64,000 bases of DNA from Gallibacterium salpingitidis (GTDB taxonomy: Bacteria > Pseudomonadota > Gammaproteobacteria > Enterobacterales > Pasteurellaceae): positions 1-64,000 of the forward strand of contig NZ_JTJL01000005.1 in assembly GCF_001678495.1 (NCBI RefSeq), written 5' to 3'. The position numbers were made by a program, and so were the translations under genes. Every line of letters starts with the position of its first letter. Position 1 is the first letter of the stretch. Below, one piece after another: positions 47,323 through 57,709 of the stretch. The notes beneath the pieces are model-generated. The model worked only from the letters and a program-made list of their open reading frames with translations, was not told where the DNA came from and ran no database searches.

Positions 47323-47350
47323 AAGGCGTAATTAGTAGTAATTACGCCTT
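47323..47350. terminator. Terminator after the EIIA paralogue
   Basis: AAGGCGTAATTA (47323-47334) pairs with TAATTACGCCTT (47339-47350) around a 4-nt loop. It sits between convergent genes; the T tail is broken (GTTTGTT). Confidence 0.75.
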
Positions 47351-47355
47351 GTTTG

Positions 47356-48243
47356 TTACTGTTGATTCAATGCTACTTTCTGTCTTTCCGCCTTTAACGA
47401 ATCCTCAATTTCTTTAATCCAATCGAGTTCAAATTGCGTAAAACCCGCTTGTAAGCGTGCATCAGTATTTACCACACCTTTAAAGATAACAATACGGTAT
47501 TGGCGTAATAGATCAGAGAAACTGGTTAGAGGATCAAGATTGCGTTTGGCAGAGAGTGCGTGATACCAATGGTTACCGATAGCAACGTGACCAATTTCAT
47601 CATTAAGAATAATGTTAAGAATTTCCACTGCACGAAAATCTTTACGCTGTGCCATTTTCTCTCTTAATGGTGGTGTAGCATCTAAGCCGCGAGCCTCTAA
47701 TACACGCGGAACTAATGCCATTCGCTGCCAAATATCGTGAGCAGTGGCTTGTGCCATTTCCCATAAACCAGTGTGTGCCTCAAAATCACCATATTGATAG
47801 CCAAGCGTTTGTAGATGTTGATTAACTAGACCAAAGTGATAGGTTTCTTCGTGTGCTACCCGAAGCCAATCTTTAACAAATGCAATTCCTTCACCTAATT
47901 GTTGTTGGGCAGCTAAACCAAAACGCCAAGCAGCATCTAAACCGAGATTAATCGCGTTAAATTCGATATGGGCGATAGCGTGGAAAGTAGCAGCATATCC
48001 TTCCGGAGTAACGAATGAACGTTTTGGTACATCTTGTGGCGCAACTAAAACAGGCTTGTCAGGAATACCAACAAGCTCATTTTGTGGTGTCACTATTGGG
48101 TAATTTTCTTCTTGATTAAGTAAATCCCACTGCCAATCGGTCGCCATAAGTTGATTGACTAATTGGCATTTTTTATCAGGATTTTTTTCTGCTAAAGCAT
48201 TCGTAACAGCTAGCCAAAACTGCGCTGCTGCATCATTCATCAT
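47356..48243 (-). CDS. DUF455 ferritin-like protein
   Basis: A 295-residue protein of the DUF455 family, with the four-helix ferritin-like fold. Probable di-metal ligands are seen as HIEFNAINL (about 92-100), HEETYHFGLVN (about 130-140), and NDEIGHVAIGNHWY further on: the spaced Glu/ExxH pattern of diiron carboxylate proteins. Function is unknown; oxidation chemistry is plausible. It lies 10 nt after rimK and so is probably co-transcribed with nfsA-rimK. Confidence 0.82.
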   Translation of the reverse strand: MMNDAAAQFWLAVTNALAEKNPDKKCQLVNQLMATDWQWDLLNQEENYPIVTPQNELVGIPDKPVLVAPQDVPKRSFVTPEGYAATFHAIAHIEFNAINLGLDAAWRFGLAAQQQLGEGIAFVKDWLRVAHEETYHFGLVNQHLQTLGYQYGDFEAHTGLWEMAQATAHDIWQRMALVPRVLEARGLDATPPLREKMAQRKDFRAVEILNIILNDEIGHVAIGNHWYHALSAKRNLDPLTSFSDLLRQYRIVIFKGVVNTDARLQAGFTQFELDWIKEIEDSLKAERQKVALNQQ

Positions 48244-48253
48244 AACTATTCCT

Positions 48254-49177
48254 TTAAGTATTATTTGCTAAGTGTGTATGCTTATCGGCAATTTTGCGTT
48301 CTAAGTAGGCGATCATTTGTAAGGCAATGTCTAATTTGCTGGTTTTTTCGATTAACTCTAAACCTGGGCTGGCATTGACTTCAAGAATCATTGGGCCTTG
48401 TTTAGTGCGAATAATATCGACACCGGCAACGTCCAGACCAATAAGTTGCGTTGCTTTAGTCGCTAATTCACGCTCTTCATTAGTCAATTCTGCAGGGATT
48501 GCACTACCACCACGATGAAAATTAGCACGAAACTCACCAAGTTTTCCTTGTCGTTCCATTGCGCTAACCACACGCTGACCAATGACAAAACAGCGTAAAT
48601 CATCGCCTTTAGCTTCACTAATAAATTGTTGTGCTAATACAGGGATATTGGCGTGTTTCAAGGTTTCTAATACACTGATCGTGCTATTATTTTCAGGCAT
48701 TAACATCACTCCAATACCTTGTGAACCAGCAAGCGTTTTGAGGATTGCTGGTGCGCCAATATTATCGGCAATCGCAGTCGCATTCACTTCACAACCACCA
48801 AAACTGGTAGTAGGTACCGGTAAATGGTGTTGATGCAATACTTGCAAACTTTGCCATTTGTCACGAGCTAAAGCAAAAGCATCTGCCTGATTGAGGATTG
48901 GAATATTACGCTGTTCAAAATAACGTAATACTCGGCAGCCCATTTCAGTACTAGCAGTACCAAAACGGGGAATAATGCCGTCGTAGTGCGGTAGCTCTTG
49001 ATAGAAAGGTTCATTCGCCGCTTGGTAATAGAGTTTTGGTTGCGAATGATAGACTAACTGTAAAATACAACGGTTAGGATCGAGAATATCAATTTGATGG
49101 CCGCTTTCAATCGCTGCTTCTTGTAAACGCACGCAACTGTATAAGCGTGGTTCACGACATAACATTAATAATCTCAT
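48254..49177 (-). CDS. rimK: Ribosomal protein S6--L-glutamate ligase RimK
   Basis: An ATP-grasp ligase that adds glutamates to the C-terminus of ribosomal protein S6 and can also make poly-alpha-glutamate. Of 307 residues, the ATP-binding loops are AILKTLAGSQGIGVML (about 146-161) and LEVNASPGLELIEKTS (about 272-287). nfsA is 1 nt upstream, as in the E. coli nfsA-rimK operon. Confidence 0.95.
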   Translation of the reverse strand: MRLLMLCREPRLYSCVRLQEAAIESGHQIDILDPNRCILQLVYHSQPKLYYQAANEPFYQELPHYDGIIPRFGTASTEMGCRVLRYFEQRNIPILNQADAFALARDKWQSLQVLHQHHLPVPTTSFGGCEVNATAIADNIGAPAILKTLAGSQGIGVMLMPENNSTISVLETLKHANIPVLAQQFISEAKGDDLRCFVIGQRVVSAMERQGKLGEFRANFHRGGSAIPAELTNEERELATKATQLIGLDVAGVDIIRTKQGPMILEVNASPGLELIEKTSKLDIALQMIAYLERKIADKHTHLANNT

Positions 49178-49178
49178 G

Positions 49179-49898
49179 TTATTTCTTCACAAAGCCTTGT
49201 TTTTGTAAATAGCTTAATACTGCAGGACGCACAGGTTTATTAAGCGCCTTCGCAACATTTTTACTCCAATTATTATCAATATTGCTGCGAGCTTGATAAT
49301 AATCGGCAGTCACTTGATCAAATTGCGCTAATTTATCCTGGTCAAGGGTTTGATAGTGATTTTCAAAGAACATTAGTTCAGCAGGTAAACGTGGTTTTAG
49401 CGGTGGATTTTGATTTGGATAACCTAAGCACATACCGACAATAGGCAAAGTATGTTTTGGTAATTGGAGTAACTCACCAACTTTTTCCATTTCATTACGT
49501 AAAGAACCGATGTAAACACCGCCTAATCCTAATAATTCTGCGCTAGCTAATACATTTTGCGCCATAATACCAGTATCAACGGCACCAATCAGTAATACTT
49601 CTGCCCAGTCTAATTGTGCTTCTGGACAAATTTCAGCGTGTTTCGCAAAATCAACACAAAAGACCCAAAACTCAGGCGCAGTATAGACATACTCTTGATT
49701 AGAGCAGTATTGCATCAGCTGTTGGCGCATTGCTTTATCGGTGACACGAATAATAGATACACACTGTAAGTGATTAGAAGAGGATGCCATTCTTGCGGAT
49801 TGCAGCAGCTGCTGGCGAGTTTCGTTATCGATTTCTTTATCTAAAAATTTACGAATAGAACGATGAGAATGTAGTATCTCTAAGGCTTCTGTTGACAT
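49179..49898 (-). CDS. nfsA: Oxygen-insensitive NADPH nitroreductase NfsA
   Basis: A dimeric FMN nitroreductase with two-electron reduction of nitro compounds and quinones. The start at 49898 (MSTEALEILHSHRSIRKF) with GAGG upstream gives 239 residues, as in E. coli; the upstream extension lacks a good site. FMN-binding HRSIRKF and the GGVYIGSLRNE segment are seen. It is divergent from grxA across 152 nt, matching the E. coli grxA/nfsA-rimK neighbourhood, where OxyR and SoxS act. Confidence 0.93.
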   Translation of the reverse strand: MSTEALEILHSHRSIRKFLDKEIDNETRQQLLQSARMASSSNHLQCVSIIRVTDKAMRQQLMQYCSNQEYVYTAPEFWVFCVDFAKHAEICPEAQLDWAEVLLIGAVDTGIMAQNVLASAELLGLGGVYIGSLRNEMEKVGELLQLPKHTLPIVGMCLGYPNQNPPLKPRLPAELMFFENHYQTLDQDKLAQFDQVTADYYQARSNIDNNWSKNVAKALNKPVRPAVLSYLQKQGFVKK

Positions 49899-50050
49899 AG
49901 TAAATACCTCGAATGAATGTAATAACTTGCGGATGTCATTTTGCGGATTGATATAATATACCAATCGTTATAATGCTTAAAATAGTTTTCCATCTATTAT
50001 TGAGATTGAGTAGAATAGCTACGTTTTCATTGATAAATAAGGAGTCAATT

Positions 50051-50314
50051 ATGTATACAGTTATTTTTGGTCGCCCTGGCTGCCCATATTGTGCAAGAGC
50101 AAAAGAATTAGCGGAAAAATTAAAAAATACCGTTGAAGATTTTGACTATCGTTATGTAGATATCATTGCAGAAGGGATTTCTAAAGCAGATCTTTCTAAA
50201 TCAGTTGGTAAAACTGTTGAAACCGTACCACAAATTTTCATTGATGAAAAACCAATTGGTGGTTGTACAGATTTTGAAGCATTAATGAAAGAAAAATTTG
50301 GCGTAGTTGCTTAA
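50051..50314 (+). CDS. grxA: Glutaredoxin 1
   Basis: A small glutathione-dependent disulfide reductase that reduces ribonucleotide reductase and other proteins. The start at 50051 (MYTVIFGRPG) follows AAGGAG and yields 87 residues. The redox centre is Cys11-Pro-Tyr-Cys14, and TVPQIFIDEKPIGGCTD holds the cis-proline and glutathione-binding loop. The GRPGCPYC N-terminus matches GrxA rather than GrxC. Confidence 0.95.
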   Translation: MYTVIFGRPGCPYCARAKELAEKLKNTVEDFDYRYVDIIAEGISKADLSKSVGKTVETVPQIFIDEKPIGGCTDFEALMKEKFGVVA

Positions 50315-50330
50315 TTTTTTTATCAGAGTT

Positions 50331-50365
50331 AAAAACGGAAAGCGCAGATGCCTTTCCGTTTTTTT
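50331..50365. terminator. Bidirectional terminator between grxA and ytfJ
   Basis: AAAAACGGAAAG (50331-50342) pairs with CTTTCCGTTTTT (50352-50363), with T on the + strand and T from the A run on the minus strand. Confidence 0.85.
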
Positions 50366-50369
50366 GTAC

Positions 50370-50927
50370 CTATTGTTGGATTAATTTTGAAACTAAATCA
50401 ACCACTTGTTTATTTTCTGCGTCAGACAGTTTTCCTTCTTTAGCAAATTGCACTTTGCCTTGTTTATCTAATACCAAAATTAACGAATTTTCTGGTCGTA
50501 ATTGCCAAGCATTTTTGACTTTACCATTTTCATCAACGATAACGGATGTATAAGGAAACTCTTTTTTCCCTTTTTCTGTTTTACTTTTCGCCATACTACT
50601 CATTCCTAAAGTGGCATCAGCGACATTGACAATTGTGGTAGTTTGATATTTGTCGTGTGGAAAGTGGGCGGCTTTAATTTTATCCATTAGTGGATCATTC
50701 ATTGATTTAACAGAAATACGTCCAGCCATATGTTGTACAACACGTACCTTGCCCGCCAATGTATTACTGTTCCAGGCTTGATATTGCACTTTATCACCAT
50801 TTAAGATGATTTCTCCGCTTTGGACATTATTAACGGCTATTGGTGCTTGTCCAACCGTTAAGTTATGCGCCATTGCTGAAAATGGAAATACTAAGCTCAG
50901 CATAAAAAGTTGTCGTACTCGTTTCAT
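50370..50927 (-). CDS. ytfJ: YtfJ-family periplasmic protein
   Basis: A 185-residue exported protein with a clear signal peptide ending in SAMAH (about residue 21). The rest has a thioredoxin-like fold without a CxxC pair. AGKVRVVQHMAGR, PHDKYQTTTIVN and FPYTSVIVDENGKV are typical of YtfJ. Function is unknown. It converges on grxA. Confidence 0.88.
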   Translation of the reverse strand: MKRVRQLFMLSLVFPFSAMAHNLTVGQAPIAVNNVQSGEIILNGDKVQYQAWNSNTLAGKVRVVQHMAGRISVKSMNDPLMDKIKAAHFPHDKYQTTTIVNVADATLGMSSMAKSKTEKGKKEFPYTSVIVDENGKVKNAWQLRPENSLILVLDKQGKVQFAKEGKLSDAENKQVVDLVSKLIQQ

Positions 50928-50968
50928 TCTAAATCCTTGTTGAAAAATGATGGGTTAATAAACTGAAA

Positions 50969-51835
50969 TTAAGTTGCTGGTTGCTGTTTTTTTACGGAAT
51001 AGAGGATAAACACAAAGGTCACACCTAATACTAATGTTATTCCGATACCAATCTTCCAAGTAATTTGTTCATGTAAAAACAGAATGGCGAATAGAATACC
51101 AAAAATCGGTTCTAGCGCCGAAATAACCCCTGAAATATTGGCAGAAACATAGGGTAATCCGTTATTCCATAATTTTGGTGCCAGCCAACTACAAGCAATT
51201 CCTAAATATAACAATGCCATTGTATCGATGAATGAAGGTGAAAAATGCCATTGTTGATTGAGTAATAAAGTAAATGGAATACAAAAAATCATACCAAACA
51301 TAATGGTCACTGCGGTATAACTACGTGGAGGGATCTCCTTCATAACTTCTTGTGCCCAACGAACGGTGAAAGCAAAAGTAATCGTAGAAGCTAAAATTAA
51401 AAAACAACCCCACACATCAATTTGGCTATTTGGATCATCATCACTGACTACTAAAGCAATACCAATAAAAGCTAATAAACCGAGAATATATTCAAATTTG
51501 CTCGCTTTTTCTTTAAAAAACAGATGACCAACAAAAACCATAATTAATGGTTGTAAGCCTAACATAGTGACTGCGCTAGAGGCAGAAGTATATTTTAAAC
51601 CAATAAATTGCAATAAAAAGACAAGCGGATAATTAAGAAAAGCAAGAATTGCTAGACTTTTATATAAATGATGCGGAATTTTACGAAAAAAGCGCACAAA
51701 GGTAGGCAAAACAATTAGCGCTGCAATACTGAAACGAAATTGCACTAAGATGACGGGATCAAATGAATTGTAAGCTAATTTGCCTACGGGGAGAGAACTC
51801 CCCCAGATTGCAATTGCAATAAAAAGCGGAAGCAT
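50969..51835 (-). CDS. EamA/DMT-family transporter
   Basis: A 288-residue protein with ten predicted spans and two EamA repeats (about 1-130 and 145-280). GSSLPVGKLAY at the start and SALEPIFGILFAILFLHE in the second repeat are typical. Such proteins export amino acids or metabolites; no substrate can be named. A 41-nt gap separates it from ytfJ, so the two may be co-transcribed. Confidence 0.87.
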   Translation of the reverse strand: MLPLFIAIAIWGSSLPVGKLAYNSFDPVILVQFRFSIAALIVLPTFVRFFRKIPHHLYKSLAILAFLNYPLVFLLQFIGLKYTSASSAVTMLGLQPLIMVFVGHLFFKEKASKFEYILGLLAFIGIALVVSDDDPNSQIDVWGCFLILASTITFAFTVRWAQEVMKEIPPRSYTAVTIMFGMIFCIPFTLLLNQQWHFSPSFIDTMALLYLGIACSWLAPKLWNNGLPYVSANISGVISALEPIFGILFAILFLHEQITWKIGIGITLVLGVTFVFILYSVKKQQPAT

Positions 51836-52095
51836 CTATTACGCCTATGCAGATAAAACAGAATGGGCATTATAAGACTGAAAATAAAAATGCCGCAACC
51901 CTATTTATTGTTGGTATCTGTTGTAGGAAATCTGTTAGACTTATAAAGCAAGTTTATTTACACTGAATGCTTGTCGAAAAATTGTATTTTTGTGGCATTT
52001 TTTTGCTTTTTTATGCTGAAGTGCGCAAAAGTATGATAAATTACATTTGTTTATCAATATTATTTCATTATCTTTACCTTTAAATGGAGAAAAAT

Positions 52096-53322
52096 ATGTC
52101 GTGGAATGATTCAGGACAGGATCCTTGGTCAAAGCCTGGTAGTTCGGATCGAAAAGATGGAAAAGAGAACAATTCATCTGGACAGAATCAACAACCCAAT
52201 CAAAATCAAAACAATGACAACCCACCTGATTTATTAGAAGAATTGACAAAGTTTTTCAATAAACTTAGCCAAGGCGGCGGACAAGGTAGTAAAGGTTCAG
52301 CCAACACGACAAATTCAGCAAAAGGTTTTGGAAAGTTAGTGATTTTTGCTGCGATTGCGGCAGTGATCATTTGGATTGCCAGTGGTTTTTACACCATCAA
52401 GGAAGCGGAACGTGGCGTGGTATTGCGTTTCGGTAAATTAGAAAAAATTGTGCAACCAGGTTTAAATTGGAAACCAACTTTTATTGATACCGTTTTACCA
52501 GTGAATGTGGAAAGAATTAGTGAGTTAAAAACGCAAGGTTCTATGCTGACACAAGATGAAAATATGGTGACAGTAGAAATGACGGTACAATACCGTATTC
52601 AAGATCCTGCTAATTATTTATTCCATGTTGTTGATCCACAAGATAGTTTAAGCCAAGCAACGGACAGTGCCTTACGTTATGTGATTGGACATATGTCAAT
52701 GGATGATATTTTAACCACAGGACGTTCGGTTGTGCGTGAACGTACGTGGAAATCCTTAAATGAAATTATTAAACCTTACAATATGGGTTTAGAAATTTTA
52801 GATGTGAACTTCCAATCTGCGCGCCCACCAGAAGAAGTTAAAGATGCCTTTGATGATGCAATTAAAGCGCAAGAAGATGAACAACGTTTGATTCGTGAAG
52901 CAGAAGCTTATGCGAGAGAACGTGAACCAATTGCACGTGGTAATGCTCAACAAATTATTGAACAAGCAACGGCATATAAAGAACAAATTGTGCTAGATGC
53001 GAAAGGGGAAACAGAACGTTTTACTAAATTAATCCCTGAATTTAAGGCGAATCCACAATTATTAAAAGAGCGTCTTTATCTAGAATCAATGGAAAAAGTG
53101 ATGGCGAAAACGCCGAAAGTTTTATTGGATAACAACGGTAATAACTTAACTGTTTTACCATTAGAACAGTTGATGAAGAAAGGTAAAACAACTTCATCTG
53201 AAATCTCTACCAGCAACAATGGTAATGAAGCACCTAAGAACACATTAGATGTGCCAAAAGTGCCGAATAATACTCAAGTAAAAGAGCCAACTATTGATGC
53301 TGATCGTCAAGGGAGATTTTAA
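52096..53322 (+). CDS. hflK: HflK, subunit of the FtsH-regulating HflKC complex
   Basis: A membrane-anchored SPFH/prohibitin protein with its bulk in the periplasm; with HflC it encloses the FtsH protease. The start at 52096 (MSWNDSGQDPW) uses TGGAGA upstream; ATG 52084 overlaps that site. In 408 residues: a Gln/Asn/Gly-rich cytoplasmic stretch (about 15-75), one span (about 80-97, VIFAAIAAVIIWIASGF), the SPFH domain, and a Glu/Arg-rich coiled coil. The hflX gene that precedes hflK in E. coli is absent here. Confidence 0.95.
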   Translation: MSWNDSGQDPWSKPGSSDRKDGKENNSSGQNQQPNQNQNNDNPPDLLEELTKFFNKLSQGGGQGSKGSANTTNSAKGFGKLVIFAAIAAVIIWIASGFYTIKEAERGVVLRFGKLEKIVQPGLNWKPTFIDTVLPVNVERISELKTQGSMLTQDENMVTVEMTVQYRIQDPANYLFHVVDPQDSLSQATDSALRYVIGHMSMDDILTTGRSVVRERTWKSLNEIIKPYNMGLEILDVNFQSARPPEEVKDAFDDAIKAQEDEQRLIREAEAYAREREPIARGNAQQIIEQATAYKEQIVLDAKGETERFTKLIPEFKANPQLLKERLYLESMEKVMAKTPKVLLDNNGNNLTVLPLEQLMKKGKTTSSEISTSNNGNEAPKNTLDVPKVPNNTQVKEPTIDADRQGRF

Positions 53323-54218
53323 TGATGCGTAAGTTTTTAATGCCAGTTATTGTTATCGTCGCAATAATTTTATATACCAGTATTATTGTTGTGCCTGAAG
53401 GTGCAAGAGGTATTATGTTGCGTTTTGGTAAGGTGCAACGTGATGCAGATAACAAAGTTGTTGTTTATAATCCGGGATTACATTTTAAAATTCCTGTAAT
53501 TGATGGAATTAAAATTTTAAATGCCCGTATTCAAACTTTAGATGGACAAGCTGATCGCTTTGTTACTGTTGAGAAAAAAGACTTATTAGTTGATTCTTAT
53601 GTGAAATGGCGTATTGCTGATTTTGGTAAGTTCTTTACTTCAACAGGTGGTGGCGATTATTTGCGTGCAGATAGCTTATTAAGACGTAAAGTCAATGACC
53701 GCCTCCGTTCAGAGATTGGTTCAAGAACAATTAAAGATATTGTATCTGGTACACGTGGTGAATTGATGTTAGATGCAAGAAAAGCATTAAATACCGGAAC
53801 AGACAGTACCGCAGAGTTAGGTATTGAAGTAATTGATGTGCGTATTAAACAAATCAATTTACCAGAAGAAGTTTCATCATCTATTTATCAACGTATGCGT
53901 GCAGAACGTGATGCAGTAGCACGTGAACACCGTTCACAAGGTCGTGAAAAAGCAGCTTTTATTCAAGCTGATGTTGATCGTAAAGTGACAGTGATTTTGG
54001 CTAATGCGAATAAAAAAGCACAAGAATTACGTGGTGAAGGTGATGCGGTCGCGGCAAAAATTTATGCTGACGGTTTTGGACAAGCGCCAGAATTCTATAA
54101 CTTTATTCGTAGCTTAAAAGCTTATGAGAAGAGTTTTGCGCAATCTGACAATTTAATGATTGTGAAACCAGATAGCGAATTCTTCAAATTTATGCAGCGT
54201 CCAACAGAACAAAAGTAA
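53322..54218 (+). CDS. hflC: HflC, subunit of the FtsH-regulating HflKC complex
   Basis: Partner of HflK. The 298-residue SPFH protein starts with a membrane anchor (LMPVIVIVAIILYTSIIVV) and continues with PEGARGIMLRFGKV, the SPFH domain and a charged coiled coil (MRAERDAVAREHRSQG). The ATG at 53322 overlaps the hflK stop (TAATG); ATG 53325 is equally possible after GGGAGA. Confidence 0.95.
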   Translation: MMRKFLMPVIVIVAIILYTSIIVVPEGARGIMLRFGKVQRDADNKVVVYNPGLHFKIPVIDGIKILNARIQTLDGQADRFVTVEKKDLLVDSYVKWRIADFGKFFTSTGGGDYLRADSLLRRKVNDRLRSEIGSRTIKDIVSGTRGELMLDARKALNTGTDSTAELGIEVIDVRIKQINLPEEVSSSIYQRMRAERDAVAREHRSQGREKAAFIQADVDRKVTVILANANKKAQELRGEGDAVAAKIYADGFGQAPEFYNFIRSLKAYEKSFAQSDNLMIVKPDSEFFKFMQRPTEQK

Positions 54219-54221
54219 TGT

Positions 54222-54245
54222 AAAAGCCTCGAATAGAGGCTTTTC
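54222..54245 (+). terminator. Terminator of hflKC
   Basis: AAAAGCCTC (54222-54230) pairs with GAGGCTTTT (54236-54244), followed by CTT, directly after the hflC stop codon. The short T tail suggests partial read-through to purA. Confidence 0.65.
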
Positions 54246-54339
54246 TTATGTATGATCAAGGAACTATAGATTAGATTTGTAGTTTTAGATAAGCGGTAGT
54301 AAAGTATTGCGTTGGAATGACCTTTTTTAAACTAAATAG

Positions 54340-55656
<1,317 letters not shown>

Positions 55657-55672
55657 ATAATTTATCGCTGAT

Positions 55673-55709
55673 AGATGGCTATTCCTATGATGGAATAGCC
55701 ATCTTTTTT
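55673..55709 (+). terminator. Terminator of purA
   Basis: AGATGGCTATTCC (55673-55685) pairs with GGAATAGCCATCT (55692-55704), with a T run to 55709. Confidence 0.9.
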
Positions 55710-55726
55710 ATCTGATTATCTGAATT

Positions 55727-57661
55727 ATGCGTCTATTTATTGCCGAAAAACCAAGTTTAGCAAGAGCTGTTGCGGAAGTGTTGCCAAAACCGCATCAACG
55801 GGGTGATGGTTTTATTCGTTGCGGTGAAAATGATTATGTCACTTGGTGTATTGGGCATCTTTTAGAACTAGCTGAACCAGATAGCTATAATCCAGCTTTT
55901 AAGCAATGGCGATTGGAACACTTGCCGATTATGCCTGAAAAATGGCAATTTTTACCCAAAAAAGCGACAGAAAAACAATTATCAGTCATTAGCCGTTTGG
56001 TACAACAAGCAGATGTGATTGTACATACAGGCGACCCTGACCGAGAGGGGCAATTATTAATTGATGAACTGTTTGCCTACCTTAATTTACCGAAAACAAA
56101 GATTGATGCTATTCAGCGTTGTTTGATTAACGATCTGAATCCGGCAGCAGTAACAAAAGCAGTTAATAAGTTACAGACAAATCTAGATTTTCGTTCTCTG
56201 ACGATTTCTGCATTAGCTCGTACTAGGGCAGATTGGTTATATGGTATCAATATGACACGAGCCTATACCATTCGAGGGCAACAGGTGGGCTATAAAGGCG
56301 TATTATCTGTTGGACGGGTACAAACGCCAGTATTAGGCTTGATTGTGCGTCGTGATTTAGAAATTGAAAATTTTGTACCGAAAGATTTTTTTGAGGTGCA
56401 AGCAAATATCTATTTTTCTGCGGAAACGGTAACACAACAGCCGCAAATTCAAGGTTATCCTTTTAAAGCACAATGGAAACCGAGTGAAGCGTGTGAGCCT
56501 TATCAAGATGAAGAAGGCAGGGTATTAGTGAAATCATTGGCAGAACACGTAGTGAAACGGATTCAACAGAAGCCTGCGTTAGTCAATGAATACCAAAATA
56601 AAACTGAAACAGAAACCGCTCCGTTACCTTATTCTTTATCGGCATTACAAATTGATGCGGCGAAAATGTATGGGATGTCAGCACAAGAAGTGTTAGATAG
56701 CTGCCAACGTTTGTATGAAACGCATAAAGCGATTACTTATCCACGTTCAGATTGTCGTTATTTACCCGAAGAACATTTTGGCGAACGGCAAGCAATTTTT
56801 GCTGCAATCAGTGCGAATTGCTCAGATTATCAAACCTTTGTGGAGGGATTTAATGCTGAACAACGTAATCGTTGCTGGAATGATAAACAAGTGGAAGCTC
56901 ACCACGCCATTATTCCCACCGCAAAACAAAATTTACGTTTAAATGCACAAGAGCAAAAAATTTATCAGCTAATAGCTCGTCAATATCTGATGCAGTTTTA
57001 TCCTGATGCGGAATATCATAAAACAAAAATTGGTTTAACAATTGAAGGCGGAATGTTTGTTGCACAAACTCGAGGGCTGGCGAATGCTGGTTGGAAGCGC
57101 TTGCAAGGCAAGGAAGAGAGTGATCCACAAAAAATAGCGGCAGCATTACCCACTGTGAAAAAAGGTGATGTGCTTTATTGTCTTGATGGCGAAGTAGTCA
57201 GTAAAAAAACACAACCACCGAGTTATTTTACTGATGCGACTCTGTTATCAGCGATGACGGGTATTGCACGTTTTGTGCAGGATAAAGAGCTAAAGAAAAT
57301 CTTGCGTGAAACCGATGGCTTGGGAACGGAAGCAACTCGTGCTGGTATTATTGAATTACTCTTTAAGCGAGGTTTTTTATATAAAAAAGGGCGTTATATT
57401 CATAGTACTGAAGCGGGACGTATTTTGATTCAAGCGTTACCAGATATTGCAACACAACCTGATATGACGGCACAATGGGAATCTCAGCTAGATCAGATTT
57501 ACCGTAAGCAATTAAATTACCAAGTTTTTATGCAGCAGCTAACCACGCAATTACCACACTTAGTCAGGAATATTGATCTACAAAAATTACAATTATTACG
57601 TAATATTCCGGTTCAATCTACTAAGCAAAAGAGAAATCTTAAGAGTCAAAAAAAGGAGTAA
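55727..57661 (+). CDS. topB: DNA topoisomerase III
   Basis: A type IA topoisomerase that decatenates DNA and resolves recombination intermediates. In 644 residues: the Toprim domain with [12 protein letters not shown] (3-14) and [12 protein letters not shown], and the active-site Tyr in [12 protein letters not shown] (about 336). The C-terminus ends in a Lys/Gln-rich tail without zinc fingers, as in TopB and unlike TopA. No strong ribosome binding site precedes the ATG. Confidence 0.95.
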   Translation: MRLFIAEKPSLARAVAEVLPKPHQRGDGFIRCGENDYVTWCIGHLLELAEPDSYNPAFKQWRLEHLPIMPEKWQFLPKKATEKQLSVISRLVQQADVIVHTGDPDREGQLLIDELFAYLNLPKTKIDAIQRCLINDLNPAAVTKAVNKLQTNLDFRSLTISALARTRADWLYGINMTRAYTIRGQQVGYKGVLSVGRVQTPVLGLIVRRDLEIENFVPKDFFEVQANIYFSAETVTQQPQIQGYPFKAQWKPSEACEPYQDEEGRVLVKSLAEHVVKRIQQKPALVNEYQNKTETETAPLPYSLSALQIDAAKMYGMSAQEVLDSCQRLYETHKAITYPRSDCRYLPEEHFGERQAIFAAISANCSDYQTFVEGFNAEQRNRCWNDKQVEAHHAIIPTAKQNLRLNAQEQKIYQLIARQYLMQFYPDAEYHKTKIGLTIEGGMFVAQTRGLANAGWKRLQGKEESDPQKIAAALPTVKKGDVLYCLDGEVVSKKTQPPSYFTDATLLSAMTGIARFVQDKELKKILRETDGLGTEATRAGIIELLFKRGFLYKKGRYIHSTEAGRILIQALPDIATQPDMTAQWESQLDQIYRKQLNYQVFMQQLTTQLPHLVRNIDLQKLQLLRNIPVQSTKQKRNLKSQKKE

Positions 57662-57681
57662 CATAATGGTTGTTACTCCTT
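57653..57681. terminator. Terminator between topB and the LTA-synthase-like gene
   Basis: AAGGAGTAACA (57653-57663) pairs with TGTTACTCCTT (57671-57681) and T follows. The stem overlaps the topB stop codon. Confidence 0.7.
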
Positions 57682-57709
57682 GTTTATAGCCATTTTTAAA
57701 ACACGATAA

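Noticed and set aside
49898-50050. OxyR site between nfsA and grxA
   Set aside because: An inverted GATTG/CAATC repeat and TATAAT boxes are visible, but no spacing that fits the OxyR consensus.
51941-52249. 102-residue minus-strand frame between the DMT gene and hflK
   Set aside because: It overlaps the hflK N-terminus and its low-complexity Gln/Asn codons; no family resemblance and no ribosome binding site.
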